A stretch of 64,000 bases of DNA from Clostridium sp. KNHs205 (GCF_000702945.1 NZ_JNLE01000005.1:868001-932000); one strand, 5' to 3'. Positions 9,126-18,832 are shown, counted from the stretch's first letter. Notes: generated from the letters alone by a model not told the origin. Made by a program: numbers and translations.

Positions 9126-10586
9126 TTACGGGAGAGTTTTTCTCTTACCCACCTGGGCATTCTTTCTGTATTCGGATGGGGATACTCCCGTTACTGCCTT
9201 AAATAGTTTCGTAAAATGCTTTTCATTTTCGTAACCGATCCGGCTGCTGATATCCAGTATCTTCTCATCAGTTTCTTCCAATAGCCTTTTGGCTTCACTA
9301 AGCCTGATATTCTTAATATAGTTAATGAAATTCATACCTGTGTATTCCTTAAAGCAATAGGAAAAAAGTGAATAATTCATGGATATATAGTTTGATACCA
9401 CCGCCATGTTAAGATCTTTGCTGTAATTCTCCTGGATAAATACCAGCGCCTTTTGTATCTTCTGCTTATTCTTGTAATTATCGAATTCCGTTAATATCTT
9501 TTCATTGATTTTTTCAACCCACGCTGTTAAAGCCTCGTAATATACGCAGGCATTATCATAATCATAGACATTTCTGAGCAACACGATTTCTTCTGCCATA
9601 TCACCTACGAGATTCTTATAGGTATCACAGATACCCTCTACAATACGGTTCATGATATGCTTAAAGCTGTCCGGATCGATACCTCCCTGTTTCGTCTTAT
9701 AGAGTATCTTTGAGAGGAATTTATTGGCCTCCTCCAGCTTCTCCGTTCCGGCAAGCTGTACAAACTGCGCTATCATCTCCTCAGAAACAATATCTTTACC
9801 TTCTTCGTTCTTTTCATATTCCGCTATAAAGTTACCTGTTGCAAAGGCATTCTTTCTTGCCTTTAACGCCTCCAGATAAGCCACTCTAAGTTCAGAAAGA
9901 CTTCCATGGATCTTGCTGATTCCAACATAATAATCTTTTAGCACCTGGGTAAGGAGCTGTTCCTTTTCCGATTTTTGCACAATAAAAATACTCTGCCCGG
10001 ACACATCATTCAGAAGGAGTACACCCTCCTTTTGGATATTTTCTGCAGATTTATAGTTGGTACAGATAACCACATAATCTTCCTTTAAGAAATATTCAGC
10101 ATATTCTTTAACAATAGAATCAATCTCGCTTTGACTGATGTTTTCATTTAAAATCATGTATTTCAGCTGAGACAGGCTGATTTTCTCCACTTCTTTTTTC
10201 TTATGGGATTCACTTTGGAGCTCTTCCTCCAATTTTTCCAGTACGGAGGTAATCTTCTGACGCTCAATTGGTTTTAACAGGTATTCCCTTGCACCGTAAC
10301 GCAGCAGCTCCACTGCATAAGAAAAGTCATCATAACCGCTGATTACCACAACCTTTGGTGCGTGGGGCAGATCCTTGATCTCCTTCACCAGAGTGATACC
10401 ATCTTTTTTTGGCATGCGGATATCCGTAATCATTACATCTATCTTCGTATTTTTAATAATTTCTAATGCTTCTTCCCCATTTTTACATTGTATGATCTCA
10501 TCGATTGGTACCGGTGAACGTTCTGCTATGGCAGCTATTCCCTGCCGTATCATTTTCTCATCTTCTACAATTAACAGTTTTTGCAT
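9126..10586 (-). CDS. Response regulator, CheY-like receiver plus AraC-type DNA-binding domain (YesN family)
   Basis: The start is taken at the ATG at 10586 (MQKLLIVEDE), which has GGGAG upstream; the longer frame to 10676 has no ribosome site and unnatural sequence. Product: 486 residues. The receiver (1-120) has the acidic pair VEDE, the phosphoacceptor Asp in MITDIRMPKKDG and the Lys in LLKPIE. The middle is a linker region common in YesN proteins. The C-terminal 100 residues are two helix-turn-helix motifs of the AraC type (NMAVVSNYISMNYSLFSYCF and ILDISSRIGYENEKHFTKLF). It pairs with the sensor kinase just upstream and probably activates the adjacent sugar-uptake genes. Confidence 0.92.
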   Translation of the reverse strand: MQKLLIVEDEKMIRQGIAAIAERSPVPIDEIIQCKNGEEALEIIKNTKIDVMITDIRMPKKDGITLVKEIKDLPHAPKVVVISGYDDFSYAVELLRYGAREYLLKPIERQKITSVLEKLEEELQSESHKKKEVEKISLSQLKYMILNENISQSEIDSIVKEYAEYFLKEDYVVICTNYKSAENIQKEGVLLLNDVSGQSIFIVQKSEKEQLLTQVLKDYYVGISKIHGSLSELRVAYLEALKARKNAFATGNFIAEYEKNEEGKDIVSEEMIAQFVQLAGTEKLEEANKFLSKILYKTKQGGIDPDSFKHIMNRIVEGICDTYKNLVGDMAEEIVLLRNVYDYDNACVYYEALTAWVEKINEKILTEFDNYKNKQKIQKALVFIQENYSKDLNMAVVSNYISMNYSLFSYCFKEYTGMNFINYIKNIRLSEAKRLLEETDEKILDISSRIGYENEKHFTKLFKAVTGVSPSEYRKNAQVGKRKTLP

Positions 10587-10715
10587 GACAACTCCCATCT
10601 GTGTGTCTTGGCACACATACAAATCAGGACGCGGATATTGTTCTCTTCGTCCTGTGTGATCTCCCTCAAAGCTCACATCATTCTAAACGAGGCAGTGAGC
10701 ACCTTCGTGCGCAAA

Positions 10716-12500
10716 TCACACCAGAGGAATCTTCACACATACCTTGGTATAACAATCCTTCATGGAAGCAATGCTGATACCATACTCATCTCCAAAACTG
10801 ATTTTTATACGATCCTGTACATTCTTAAGTCCAATACCATTACCGGAGCTGCCGGTTGCTTCAATTTCACCTTCAATTTTCTTTTGAAGCCTGATGGTCT
10901 CTTCCTCCGTCATACCTTTTCCGGAATCAGTTATTTCAATCACACAATAATTGTCATAGATTATTCCCTTTACATATATACTGGTGTCCTCTGCCATTTC
11001 CTCAATACCGTGATAGATTGCATTCTCTATGATAGGCTGAAGAGACATCTTAGGAATCTCCTGATCGTAAATAGGTTCCGGTATATTAAGACTCAGATAG
11101 ATTTCATAATCAAATCTCAGATTGATAAGTGCCAGATAGTTTTTAATATAATCTATTTCTTCTCTTACCGTAACATTCTTAGAAACCCACTTCATACTGT
11201 AACGAAGCAGTTTACCAAGAGCTGTAACCGCATCTGCAATGGGATATTTCTCTTCCACTTCTGCCATCATCTTAATAGATTCCAATACATTATAGATAAA
11301 ATGGGCATTAATCTGATTCTGGAGAGCCCGGATTTCTGAATCTTTCACCAACAGCTCTCTTTTGATATTATCGCCCATAAGCTGATTTATCCGGTCGAGC
11401 ATCTTGTTAATCTGGAGTCCCAGTTCTCCAAATTCGTCAGAGCCATATTCCTGAATCCTGATATCCAGGTCACCTTTTTGTACACAGTGAACAGCATCCA
11501 TAATCTCGTAGAACCGCTTTAAAATCAATCTGACCATATGGTTGCAAAGTACCTGTAAAAGTACTGAAAGTACTATGAAGCTGCTCCAGAAAATGTTTCG
11601 AAATACGATAACGGAAGCGTACTCCTCTCTTAAGCTTACAATTCGAAAGATCATTCCGGATAACTCCTTCACCGGTTTGTAACACACCAATACAGGCTCT
11701 CCGTTTAAGGTCATTTCTTTATAATAGGTGGCATCATACTCTTTGGGTCTGCTTAACATTACCTCTTCTTTGTAATTCAACCACCTGCTGTAATAATCAT
11801 TGTCGTAGAAGTAGTTTCCGGTATTGTCTACAAAGCAGGTCCATTCTGTGTCCGTAGGAGAATACATCTGCGGGAACAGCAGCTCCATTTTCGTAGATAC
11901 TTCGATGATTGCTTTCTTATCACCGCTAAAATTCTTTTCTGTAACCAGAGCTACCAGGTGAAGTTTTCCGGAGGAGGAATAGGAGGGAAACAGATCATCC
12001 TCATAATCGAACTGCCAGGTTCCGGATTCCTGCAGCTCCTTTCCCCATTTCAGCCTCTTGAGCCGATCCGTCTGATACAGTACCGGCATCATCTCAGGCA
12101 TATTGCTAAAGGGTGCATATACCCGCACCTGGTAAAGATAGGGATTCGAATTCACAATCTTCTCCAGGGATTTAATCTCTGTGTGGTAAAAATTAAGCAG
12201 CTCCTGGGTCTTGAATTTTTCCCCGGCAGAGAATCTCTCCACATATGCCCAGAAATTCTGACTGTTAAGCATTACCTGTGTGGACATCTGGCACATTTCC
12301 ACATTCTTTTGAATCTGCTCATAATTCTGGGTGAAATTAATCTCCGCATTCTTTATCTTTTCTTTGATCCTGGATTCCTTATAATTGTCAAAAAAAAGTG
12401 AGGACAGAATGGCAAGAGGCAGAATAATAATTGCCATAGTCAGTAAACCGATTTTGTAGTTAAGTTTTAAGGATGAAAAATAACGTTTAAGTGCTTTCAA
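10716..12500 (-). CDS. Sensor histidine kinase, LytS/YesM family
   Basis: The 594-residue membrane kinase has a membrane segment near residues 17-37, an extracellular sensor to about 285, a second segment (FIVLSVLLQVLCNHMVRLIL), a HAMP region, then the His-kinase box QNQINAHFIYNVLESIKMM, whose His is the phosphorylation site, and an ATPase domain with SLQPIIENAIYHGIEEM (N box) and DSGKGM (G1 box). YesM kinases sense sugars, often via a binding protein, and phosphorylate YesN-type regulators. Its partner follows 130 bp downstream, and the binding-protein gene precedes it behind a leaky terminator. Confidence 0.92.
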   Translation of the reverse strand: MKALKRYFSSLKLNYKIGLLTMAIIILPLAILSSLFFDNYKESRIKEKIKNAEINFTQNYEQIQKNVEMCQMSTQVMLNSQNFWAYVERFSAGEKFKTQELLNFYHTEIKSLEKIVNSNPYLYQVRVYAPFSNMPEMMPVLYQTDRLKRLKWGKELQESGTWQFDYEDDLFPSYSSSGKLHLVALVTEKNFSGDKKAIIEVSTKMELLFPQMYSPTDTEWTCFVDNTGNYFYDNDYYSRWLNYKEEVMLSRPKEYDATYYKEMTLNGEPVLVCYKPVKELSGMIFRIVSLREEYASVIVFRNIFWSSFIVLSVLLQVLCNHMVRLILKRFYEIMDAVHCVQKGDLDIRIQEYGSDEFGELGLQINKMLDRINQLMGDNIKRELLVKDSEIRALQNQINAHFIYNVLESIKMMAEVEEKYPIADAVTALGKLLRYSMKWVSKNVTVREEIDYIKNYLALINLRFDYEIYLSLNIPEPIYDQEIPKMSLQPIIENAIYHGIEEMAEDTSIYVKGIIYDNYCVIEITDSGKGMTEEETIRLQKKIEGEIEATGSSGNGIGLKNVQDRIKISFGDEYGISIASMKDCYTKVCVKIPLV

Positions 12501-12614
12501 CTGCTTCTACCTGACCTTTGTCTTTTATTCATTCTGCCGCTTTTATTGTATAAATTTTCTGTAATTTCGAGATATATTATTATTTGTTATGGTAATTATA
12601 GATAATACTACGGG

Positions 12615-12649
12615 AAAAAACAACCTGATTTTTCATCAGGCTGTTTTTT
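12615..12649 (-). terminator. Intrinsic terminator after the sugar-binding-protein gene
   Basis: AAAAAACAACCTGAT (12615-12629) and ATCAGGCTGTTTTTT (12635-12649) form a long stem ending in a T-run on either strand. It lies 10 bp past the binding-protein stop and before the sensor kinase, so it probably gives the transporter genes higher expression than the regulators downstream. Confidence 0.8.
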
Positions 12650-12658
12650 CATTCTATA

Positions 12659-14353
12659 TTATTTTAAACCTAATTTAGCTTTGGCTTTATTCATTAATTC
12701 AGTTTTGGTATCCAGTACTTTACTGATTCCAAAATCTTCTCTCTTCTTAATAAAGTCATTCCAGATAGAGTCAAATTCCTGTTCAGAGCCTGCTAATAAT
12801 AATTTAGGAAGAACAATACCCCATTCATTGTCAACCTTGGACTGGATATCCGCTTCATCAGAGCCGGTAGCAAGAGTTACATCATACTGGGAAGTGGTCA
12901 TAACATAAGGATATGTCCAGCGTTCCATCTGTCCAAGAGGTTCAGGAGTCTCAACTGCCCATTTTAATGCCATAGCATTATCCTGGAACATCCAGTATGC
13001 GGAATCTGCACCATATTGTTTGTCATAAGCTGCTCTGTCTTTTGTCAGAAGTTCTCTTACTTCTGGTTTCATGGTTGCAACATCATTAACATAATCCCAG
13101 GTTACACCTTCTACACCTAACCAGGTCATCAGCTGTCCGTGCTCACTCATTAAATAAGAGCACAACTGAATAGCACGATCAGGATTCTCACAATTCTTGG
13201 AAATCATAGTTACAGTCCAGCCGTTGATACCTGTTCCGGGAAGGGTATAAGCATCACCCTTACTGTTCTTAGGACCATCAACTGCAATATAAATGCTGTT
13301 AGGATCGTTTGCATAGAGAATCTTCTCCTGCTCTGCAAGGTCTGTTCTCTGGTAAAGCATACAGAAATAACGTCCCTGTGCAATCTTTTCTTCCATCTGA
13401 GCTCTCTTGTCAATGAAGATATCATCAGCAAGATAACCTTCTGCACCTAATTCTCTGAAAGCTTTTAACCATCTTACAAGTTCAGGATCTGTATATCTGT
13501 CATAGAATTTTCCATCTTTTTCATAAGGTATAGCTAAGAAGTTGCTTAAATACTGGTCAAAGGAAGTATTACCGGTTGCTCCGAACTCATGAGCACCTAC
13601 AGGAATCAATGTCTGTCCGTTAACTTCAGGATATTTCTCTTTTGCAGCCTTTACAGCAGCTTTGAAACCTTCAGGTGTAGTCATATCAGGACTTCCGATT
13701 GCTTCATAGATGTCTTTTCTTACTAAGAAAGTCTGGTTGGAGGAAATATTGTCATATTTCTCATAATCAGCAGGTGAGAAGGAGGAGTTAGGATATCCAT
13801 AGATATGTCCGTCTTCCTGTGTAAACCAGCCAACACGACCGGAGTCTGCTACTTCGAACCAGTAAGGATCATATTCTTTTGCCAGTTCGTCAAGAGCATA
13901 TACCATGCCGTCTTCGATCATATCGCCTACCTGTGGCTCCCACCAGCCAAGTGTTACAAGGTCAGGAAGGGAATCGGATGCGATAAGGGAATTGAGTTTC
14001 TCTGCTTCATTACCGGCAGGTACTACGAATTCAATGTTAACGCCGGTTTCTTCAGTGATTGTTTTGGATATCAGGTTCTCTCCCCAGGGAGTTGTGAACC
14101 AGGAAAAGTTAATATACCAGGTTAAATCTACTTTTTCTGACGCATGCTGCTGCCAGCCGGGTACAACCTCAGCTGTATTATCTGTACCTGTCTCTGCAGG
14201 TGCTTCTGTTGCAGTTGCTTCCGGAGTAGTTGTTTCACCGGTAGCGTCATTCCCCTTGGTTGCTTCTGAATTGTTTTTGCCACACGCTGCAAGACCGAGT
14301 ACCAATACTAATACCAGTACAAGAGAAAGCAGTTTTCTGTAACTTTTTTTCAT
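12659..14353 (-). CDS. Extracellular solute-binding lipoprotein of a sugar ABC importer (LplA type)
   Basis: The 564-residue protein begins with a lipoprotein signal (VLVLVLGLAACGKN; lipobox LAAC) followed by a Thr/Ala/Glu-rich tether and a family-1 solute-binding domain (TEETGVNIEFVVPAGNEAEK, SDSLPDLVTLGWWEP). It would sit on the outer face of the membrane and hand an oligosaccharide to the two permeases encoded immediately upstream. The size (over 500 residues) is typical of LplA/YtcQ-like proteins. No ATPase gene is in the locus; these importers usually share a MsmK-like ATPase encoded elsewhere. Confidence 0.9.
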   Translation of the reverse strand: MKKSYRKLLSLVLVLVLVLGLAACGKNNSEATKGNDATGETTTPEATATEAPAETGTDNTAEVVPGWQQHASEKVDLTWYINFSWFTTPWGENLISKTITEETGVNIEFVVPAGNEAEKLNSLIASDSLPDLVTLGWWEPQVGDMIEDGMVYALDELAKEYDPYWFEVADSGRVGWFTQEDGHIYGYPNSSFSPADYEKYDNISSNQTFLVRKDIYEAIGSPDMTTPEGFKAAVKAAKEKYPEVNGQTLIPVGAHEFGATGNTSFDQYLSNFLAIPYEKDGKFYDRYTDPELVRWLKAFRELGAEGYLADDIFIDKRAQMEEKIAQGRYFCMLYQRTDLAEQEKILYANDPNSIYIAVDGPKNSKGDAYTLPGTGINGWTVTMISKNCENPDRAIQLCSYLMSEHGQLMTWLGVEGVTWDYVNDVATMKPEVRELLTKDRAAYDKQYGADSAYWMFQDNAMALKWAVETPEPLGQMERWTYPYVMTTSQYDVTLATGSDEADIQSKVDNEWGIVLPKLLLAGSEQEFDSIWNDFIKKREDFGISKVLDTKTELMNKAKAKLGLK

Positions 14354-14378
14354 CTTACATCCTCCATTTTTATTTACT

Positions 14379-15287
14379 TTATTCCTTAACTGCGCCTACC
14401 ATCATTCCTTTTACGAAATACTTCTGAAGGAAGGGGTATACACAGCATATAGGCAGTGTTGTGATTACCATGGCCGCCAGCTTAATTGAAGTAGAGGTGG
14501 TATCAGACGCCGTAATATTGGAAGCAGAAATAGAACCTGCTACCTGGCTGGACTGTACCTGGGCAACCATTCGGTAAAGATAGGTCTGGATAGGCTCTAA
14601 GTCTACCCTGTTTGTCATATACATTAATCCGCCCCAGTAGTCATTCCACTGGCCAACACCTGCAAAAAGTGCGATAGTTGCCAGAACCGGTTTGGACAGA
14701 GGAAGTATAATCCTCATAAAGATCTTCCAGTCTCCCGCTCCGTCAATCTTAGCAGACTCCTCTAAAGAAGCAGGTATTTCACGGAAGAAGTTAATAAATA
14801 TAAGCAGGTTAAAGAAGTTAAAGGCTGCGGGTATAATGTATACCAGGAAGTTGTTTAATAAATGCAGCTGTTTAAACAGGATAAAGGTTGGAATCATACC
14901 GCCTGCAAAGAACATGGTTATGGTACCCATAGCCATATAATATTTTCTTCCTATCAGATTACTTTTAGACAAAGGATAAGCTACCATAGCTGTAAAGAAT
15001 ACGTTAATGGCAGTACCCAGCAGGGTCTTTCCGACGGTTATCTTAAAGGCCTGTAATACACTGCTGTCTGCAAATACGGTAAGGTAATTCTCCAGGGAGA
15101 ATTTTCTGGGCCACCAGTAGATTCCTCCCATCATGGCATCCTTTGCGTCGTTAAAGGAATTTACGACTACATACCAGATTGGGTAGATACATAGGAAACA
15201 TAATATAATCATAAAGGTGGTATTTAAGGTATCAAAGATAAAAGTTCCTCTGGAACGTTTTATATGCGTGCTTTTTACAGTTTTCAT
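14379..15287 (-). CDS. Sugar ABC transporter permease (LplC/CUT1 type)
   Basis: The 302-residue inner-membrane protein has about six hydrophobic helices and the coupling loop EESAKIDGAGDWKIFMRIILPLSKP, the EAA motif that contacts the ATPase. It ends with the family-typical YFVKGMMVGAVKE. It lies 26 bp before the binding-protein gene and follows the partner permease, forming the two-permease core of a carbohydrate-uptake-type-1 importer. Confidence 0.92.
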   Translation of the reverse strand: MKTVKSTHIKRSRGTFIFDTLNTTFMIILCFLCIYPIWYVVVNSFNDAKDAMMGGIYWWPRKFSLENYLTVFADSSVLQAFKITVGKTLLGTAINVFFTAMVAYPLSKSNLIGRKYYMAMGTITMFFAGGMIPTFILFKQLHLLNNFLVYIIPAAFNFFNLLIFINFFREIPASLEESAKIDGAGDWKIFMRIILPLSKPVLATIALFAGVGQWNDYWGGLMYMTNRVDLEPIQTYLYRMVAQVQSSQVAGSISASNITASDTTSTSIKLAAMVITTLPICCVYPFLQKYFVKGMMVGAVKE

Positions 15288-15358
15288 ATCAGTTATGGCA
15301 TCCTTTCTTTCTATAAGGTTTCTTATCGGATAGTTGTGTCAATGTTAATAAAACAACA

Positions 15359-16297
15359 TTAATACAGCGATCTTCCGAGAAGTTTCTTGCATGTCTTGTT
15401 AGCAAAGAGCAGCAGGAACAATGCAATTACTGACTTGAACAATCCTACGGCAGTTGCATAGGAATACTTTCCAAGAGACATACCTACCTGATACACATAG
15501 GTATCAATAACCTGGCTTCTTGATATATTCACCTGGTTCTTTAAAATCAATATCTGATCAAAATTAGAATTTAAAAGTCCTGATATCTGTAAGATAAGCA
15601 TAATGGCTATGGTTCCGGTTATAGAAGGCAGGGTTACATAGAAGATTTTCTGCAGTTTTCCCGCACCATCTACGGTAGCTGCTTCATAAATCTGCTGATC
15701 TACACTGGTAATGGCTGCAAGGTACAAAATTGCTGACCAGCCAAGTTCCTTCCATATATCCGAGATCAGCGCCACGCCCCAGAAGTATTTGGGATTTCCT
15801 AAAAAGGATACCGGTTCCTTCATTAAGTGAAAGGTTACTAAAAAGTCATTGATAACACCTTCTTTTGACAACCAGGTAGTCAATATACCGCCCAGTACAA
15901 CCCAGGAAAGGAAGTGAGGCAGATAAGATATGGTTTGTGTAACTTTCTTAAATTTAATTCCCCTGATTTCATTAATTAATAGTGCAAATATAATAGGCAG
16001 AGGAAAACCGATAAAGAGCTTTAGCAAGCTTATGCCTATTGTATTGATCATTACATCCGAGAAATTGGAATCCTGAAAGAACTCTTTGAAATACTGGAGT
16101 CCTACCCAGGGTGCTTCTGCAATGGATTTCGTAATCTTAAATTTCTTAAAAGCAATGATGATACCGCCCATTGGTACATAGTTGAATACCAGCATCCAGA
16201 TAAGCCCCGGAAGTACCATGAACTGCAGATACCTCTGATTCCACCATCTCCCCAAGTTTCCTTTTTGTTTTACTCCTGCTCCTCTTTTTACAGACAT
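15359..16297 (-). CDS. Sugar ABC transporter permease (LplB type)
   Basis: The 312-residue membrane protein begins with a basic cytoplasmic tail (KRGAGVKQKGNLGRWWNQRY), then six membrane helices, and has the EAA loop YEAATVDGAGKLQKIFYVTLPSI. LplB-type permeases pair with LplC-type ones, here the next gene downstream (72 bp gap). The pair imports the sugar presented by the lipoprotein encoded after them. Confidence 0.92.
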   Translation of the reverse strand: MSVKRGAGVKQKGNLGRWWNQRYLQFMVLPGLIWMLVFNYVPMGGIIIAFKKFKITKSIAEAPWVGLQYFKEFFQDSNFSDVMINTIGISLLKLFIGFPLPIIFALLINEIRGIKFKKVTQTISYLPHFLSWVVLGGILTTWLSKEGVINDFLVTFHLMKEPVSFLGNPKYFWGVALISDIWKELGWSAILYLAAITSVDQQIYEAATVDGAGKLQKIFYVTLPSITGTIAIMLILQISGLLNSNFDQILILKNQVNISRSQVIDTYVYQVGMSLGKYSYATAVGLFKSVIALFLLLFANKTCKKLLGRSLY

Positions 16298-16454
16298 TTC
16301 TTAGCCCTCCGCATACCGCTTAAAATCCAGCAGTGCTGCCACAGTAGAAAGAGTGAAAGATATTCCATGTGGCATCCTTTCTGACTTGTATTTTCTTTCA
16401 CTCAGATTATTTATCAATGTATCCCAAACAGTGATATGGCTTTTCAGACATTCC

Positions 16455-17474
16455 CTAAGGGTTTATAAACTTTTTCAGGTCCTTGTTCAATTCTATGGAA
16501 TGCTCTGCCTTTAGGGACTGATACCCTGCTTCCGCAGCCTCATTTCTTTCCTTGTTATATTCTTCCTCCACAGCCTCATTAAAAGCCTCCTCGGAGGTAT
16601 CCGAATTGAGCTTCAGAAGATAGTATCCGTTTACGGTTTCAATTACTTCGCTTACTTCTCCTTCTTTCATGGAGATAACGGTATCTTCCAGTACCTTCTC
16701 TTCCCCAAAGGTATCTTTCCCTGCTGTAAATGTAAGTTCTCCTGACCTTATTCCAGCTTCCTCTCCCAGTTCTTGAAAGCTTTCTGTCAAAGCTTTCGAC
16801 TTCAGTGTTGAAAGAAGTTCCTTCTCCTCTTTCTGCCCGAAGAGATAGGTGATCTTAAATTGCCTGTAATCCTTCTGGTCCATTCTGCTTCGTATTGCTT
16901 CTTTGTCAATGTTCGATTTATCTATGTAAATATTGTAATATTTGGCGGTTAATGCAAGCTTTTCCTGTATGGCTGTAACGCTCTCAATTGAAAGTCCATA
17001 GGAACTTAAGGTTTCCTCACCGAAATTTTTCTGAATGCTTTCTGCTCTTCTTCGGCACTCTGACTTTTCCTCCTCTGTCAGGGTATATCCTTCTTCTATG
17101 GCCATTTCATAAAATAGCTGGTATTTTATTGCATTGTCAACGGCTGCATCGGTAAGTTCCCTGGCCAGTTCTTTTGCCTTTTTGTCTCCGGAACCCTTCC
17201 CGTCCTCCTTCATATAAGAGGTATAAAGTTCCTCCTGCATATTGGCTAACAAAACATGATACATCATTTCATTAAGATAAATAGCAGTCTTATCAAAAGT
17301 AAAAGCAACTGTAGATTTATAATTCAGATCCTTCTGACAGCCGCCTAGTAATACTGCCATTATGATAAACAGGAACAGGACTGCTGTTTTATGTTTTAAG
17401 TAAGATTTCCTGCCATCCAATTTCTTTTCGATTGTCCGGAGCTCATCCTTTATTTTTATTCCGTTACGGTTCAT
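16455..17474 (-). CDS. Peptidyl-prolyl isomerase-like lipoprotein (PrsA/SurA type)
   Basis: The 339-residue product has a basic N-terminus, a hydrophobic stretch and lipobox LLGGC (about residues 42-46), so it should be anchored outside the membrane. The body is Lys/Glu-rich and helical like SurA N-domains. The C-terminal segment (ITYLFGQKEEKELL ... EVSEVIETVNGYYLLKL) resembles a parvulin rotamase fold. PrsA-type foldases assist secreted proteins. It is the first gene of the minus-strand sugar locus and lies divergent from the secreted GH11 xylanase, so a link to secretion of such enzymes is attractive but unproven. Confidence 0.75.
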   Translation of the reverse strand: MNRNGIKIKDELRTIEKKLDGRKSYLKHKTAVLFLFIIMAVLLGGCQKDLNYKSTVAFTFDKTAIYLNEMMYHVLLANMQEELYTSYMKEDGKGSGDKKAKELARELTDAAVDNAIKYQLFYEMAIEEGYTLTEEEKSECRRRAESIQKNFGEETLSSYGLSIESVTAIQEKLALTAKYYNIYIDKSNIDKEAIRSRMDQKDYRQFKITYLFGQKEEKELLSTLKSKALTESFQELGEEAGIRSGELTFTAGKDTFGEEKVLEDTVISMKEGEVSEVIETVNGYYLLKLNSDTSEEAFNEAVEEEYNKERNEAAEAGYQSLKAEHSIELNKDLKKFINP

Positions 17475-17718
17475 TTGTCCTCCTTCTGTCTGAAACGGCT
17501 GTTCTATGATTCTAGTATAGCAGACATTATAAAATGAAAAAGATACAAGATTTTTAAAAAGGTGTTATTTTTTTAGATAGCAGGTGATACCTGAAAAATT
17601 CCGGACACCCTTGCAAAACATACATTTTTTGGGATTTCCTTTAAAGATAAGACTCATATGGTTTAAGATTGAATAGAACAACCGAAAAGAAGCAATAGAA
17701 AAAATAAAAAATATTGTA

Positions 17719-17747
17719 TTTACAAATATTATCATATTTGATATAAT
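17719..17747 (+). promoter_or_regulatory. SigA-type promoter upstream of the GH11 xylanase
   Basis: TTTACA (17719-17724) and TATAAT (17742-17747) are separated by exactly 17 bp on the plus strand. A start near 17755 would give a leader of about 320 nt before the xylanase ATG. That leader includes the left copy of a 21-bp inverted repeat. No convincing gene was found between 17475 and 18078. Confidence 0.65.
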
Positions 17748-18026
17748 GAAGTCCTCAATATTAGTTTTTTGACTAAACTATATCTTGCATACACTATGCC
17801 CTACATCTAATCAAAAGTTTTTTCTAGTTTCTGGCTTCATCGTCGACCCCCATTTGAACATAATTGTAATACATTTTCCACGAAAAAGGTACAGGCAGAT
17901 ACACTTATTAAAGTTCTTCAAAGATTTCAGACAGCAAGTAAGACCTATGAGTCTGGTTACTGGACCCGGGACGGTTCTTGCAGAGAAGCTGCAGATTAAC
18001 AGAGAAAGGAGGAAGGTATAGATATT

Positions 18027-18047
18027 CAAACAGTATGTAGGTAAGTA
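18027..18047 (+). repeat. Left copy of a perfect 21-bp inverted repeat flanking the xylanase gene
   Basis: The sequence begins CAAACAGTATGTAGGTAAGT and is the exact reverse complement of 18812-18832. It lies in the xylanase 5' leader, about 15 bp before the TTGGAGGGG ribosome site. Confidence 0.85.
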
Positions 18048-18078
18048 AAAACAAAACTATATTTTTGGAGGGGTAATT

Positions 18079-18717
18079 ATGAGTAAATCATTTAAAAAAG
18101 TTCTATCATTCTTCTTTGCATTTATGCTGGGTTTTACAGGTTTATTTACAATCAATGCCAGTGCTGCCACTGATTACTGGCAGAATTGGACAGACGGCGG
18201 CGGTACTGTTAACGCTGTCAATGGTTCAGGCGGCAATTTCAGCGTAAGCTGGACAAATTGCGGTAATTTTGTTGTAGGAAAGGGATGGAACAGCGGAAAT
18301 GCTTCAAGGGTTGTAAATTACAATGCCGGTGCCTTTTCCCCTTCCGGTAACGGATATCTGACCTTTTATGGCTGGACCCGGAATTCCCTTATTGAGTATT
18401 ATGTTGTGGACAGCTGGGGTACCTATAGACCTACCGGCACCTACAAGGGAACTGTTAACAGTGACGGCGCAAACTATGATATCTATACAAACATGCGCTA
18501 CAATGCTCCCTCTATTGACGGTATCCAGACCTTTCAGCAATTCTGGAGTGTACGGCAATCTAAAAGAGCTATCGGCAGTAATGTTCAGATAAACTTTCGT
18601 AATCATGTAAATGCCTGGTCCGGTAAAGGGATGAATCTGGGCAGCAGCTGGTCTTATCAGTCAATGTGTGTGGAAGGTTACCAGAGCAGCGGTTATGCCA
18701 ATGTAACTGTCTGGTAA
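18079..18717 (+). CDS. xynA: Secreted endo-1,4-beta-xylanase, GH11
   Basis: The 212-residue product has a signal peptide (cleavage after about residue 30, NASAA) followed by a complete single-domain GH11 jelly roll: [51 protein letters not shown] and [16 protein letters not shown]. The catalytic pair is Glu106 (nucleophile, in LIEYYVV) and Glu199 (acid/base, in CVEGYQSSG). It cuts internal beta-1,4 bonds of xylan outside the cell. There is no carbohydrate-binding module. The start follows TTGGAGGGG. A perfect 21-bp inverted repeat brackets the gene, which may mark it as an acquired cassette. Confidence 0.97.
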   Translation: MSKSFKKVLSFFFAFMLGFTGLFTINASAATDYWQNWTDGGGTVNAVNGSGGNFSVSWTNCGNFVVGKGWNSGNASRVVNYNAGAFSPSGNGYLTFYGWTRNSLIEYYVVDSWGTYRPTGTYKGTVNSDGANYDIYTNMRYNAPSIDGIQTFQQFWSVRQSKRAIGSNVQINFRNHVNAWSGKGMNLGSSWSYQSMCVEGYQSSGYANVTVW

Positions 18718-18811
18718 TTGCAGAATCTCGTTCCTTAGCGTTACTCTGCTTTCTTTCAGCAAAAGCATGACCTATGGATACGGTCCGGTATTATAACTAA
18801 GAACTATTAAA

Positions 18812-18832
18812 TACTTACCTACATACTGTTTG
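18812..18832 (-). repeat. Right copy of the 21-bp inverted repeat flanking the xylanase gene
   Basis: This is the reverse complement of 18027-18047, 95 bp after the xylanase stop and followed by a C9 run near 18846. In mRNA the two copies would pair and close the whole coding region in one loop. Confidence 0.85.

Noticed and set aside
10581-11339. 252-residue plus-strand ORF
   Set aside because: It is antisense to the sensor kinase, with unnatural composition and no ribosome site.
17785-18021. 78-residue ORF in the xylanase leader
   Set aside because: No ribosome site, mixed composition and no recognisable domain; more likely an untranslated leader.
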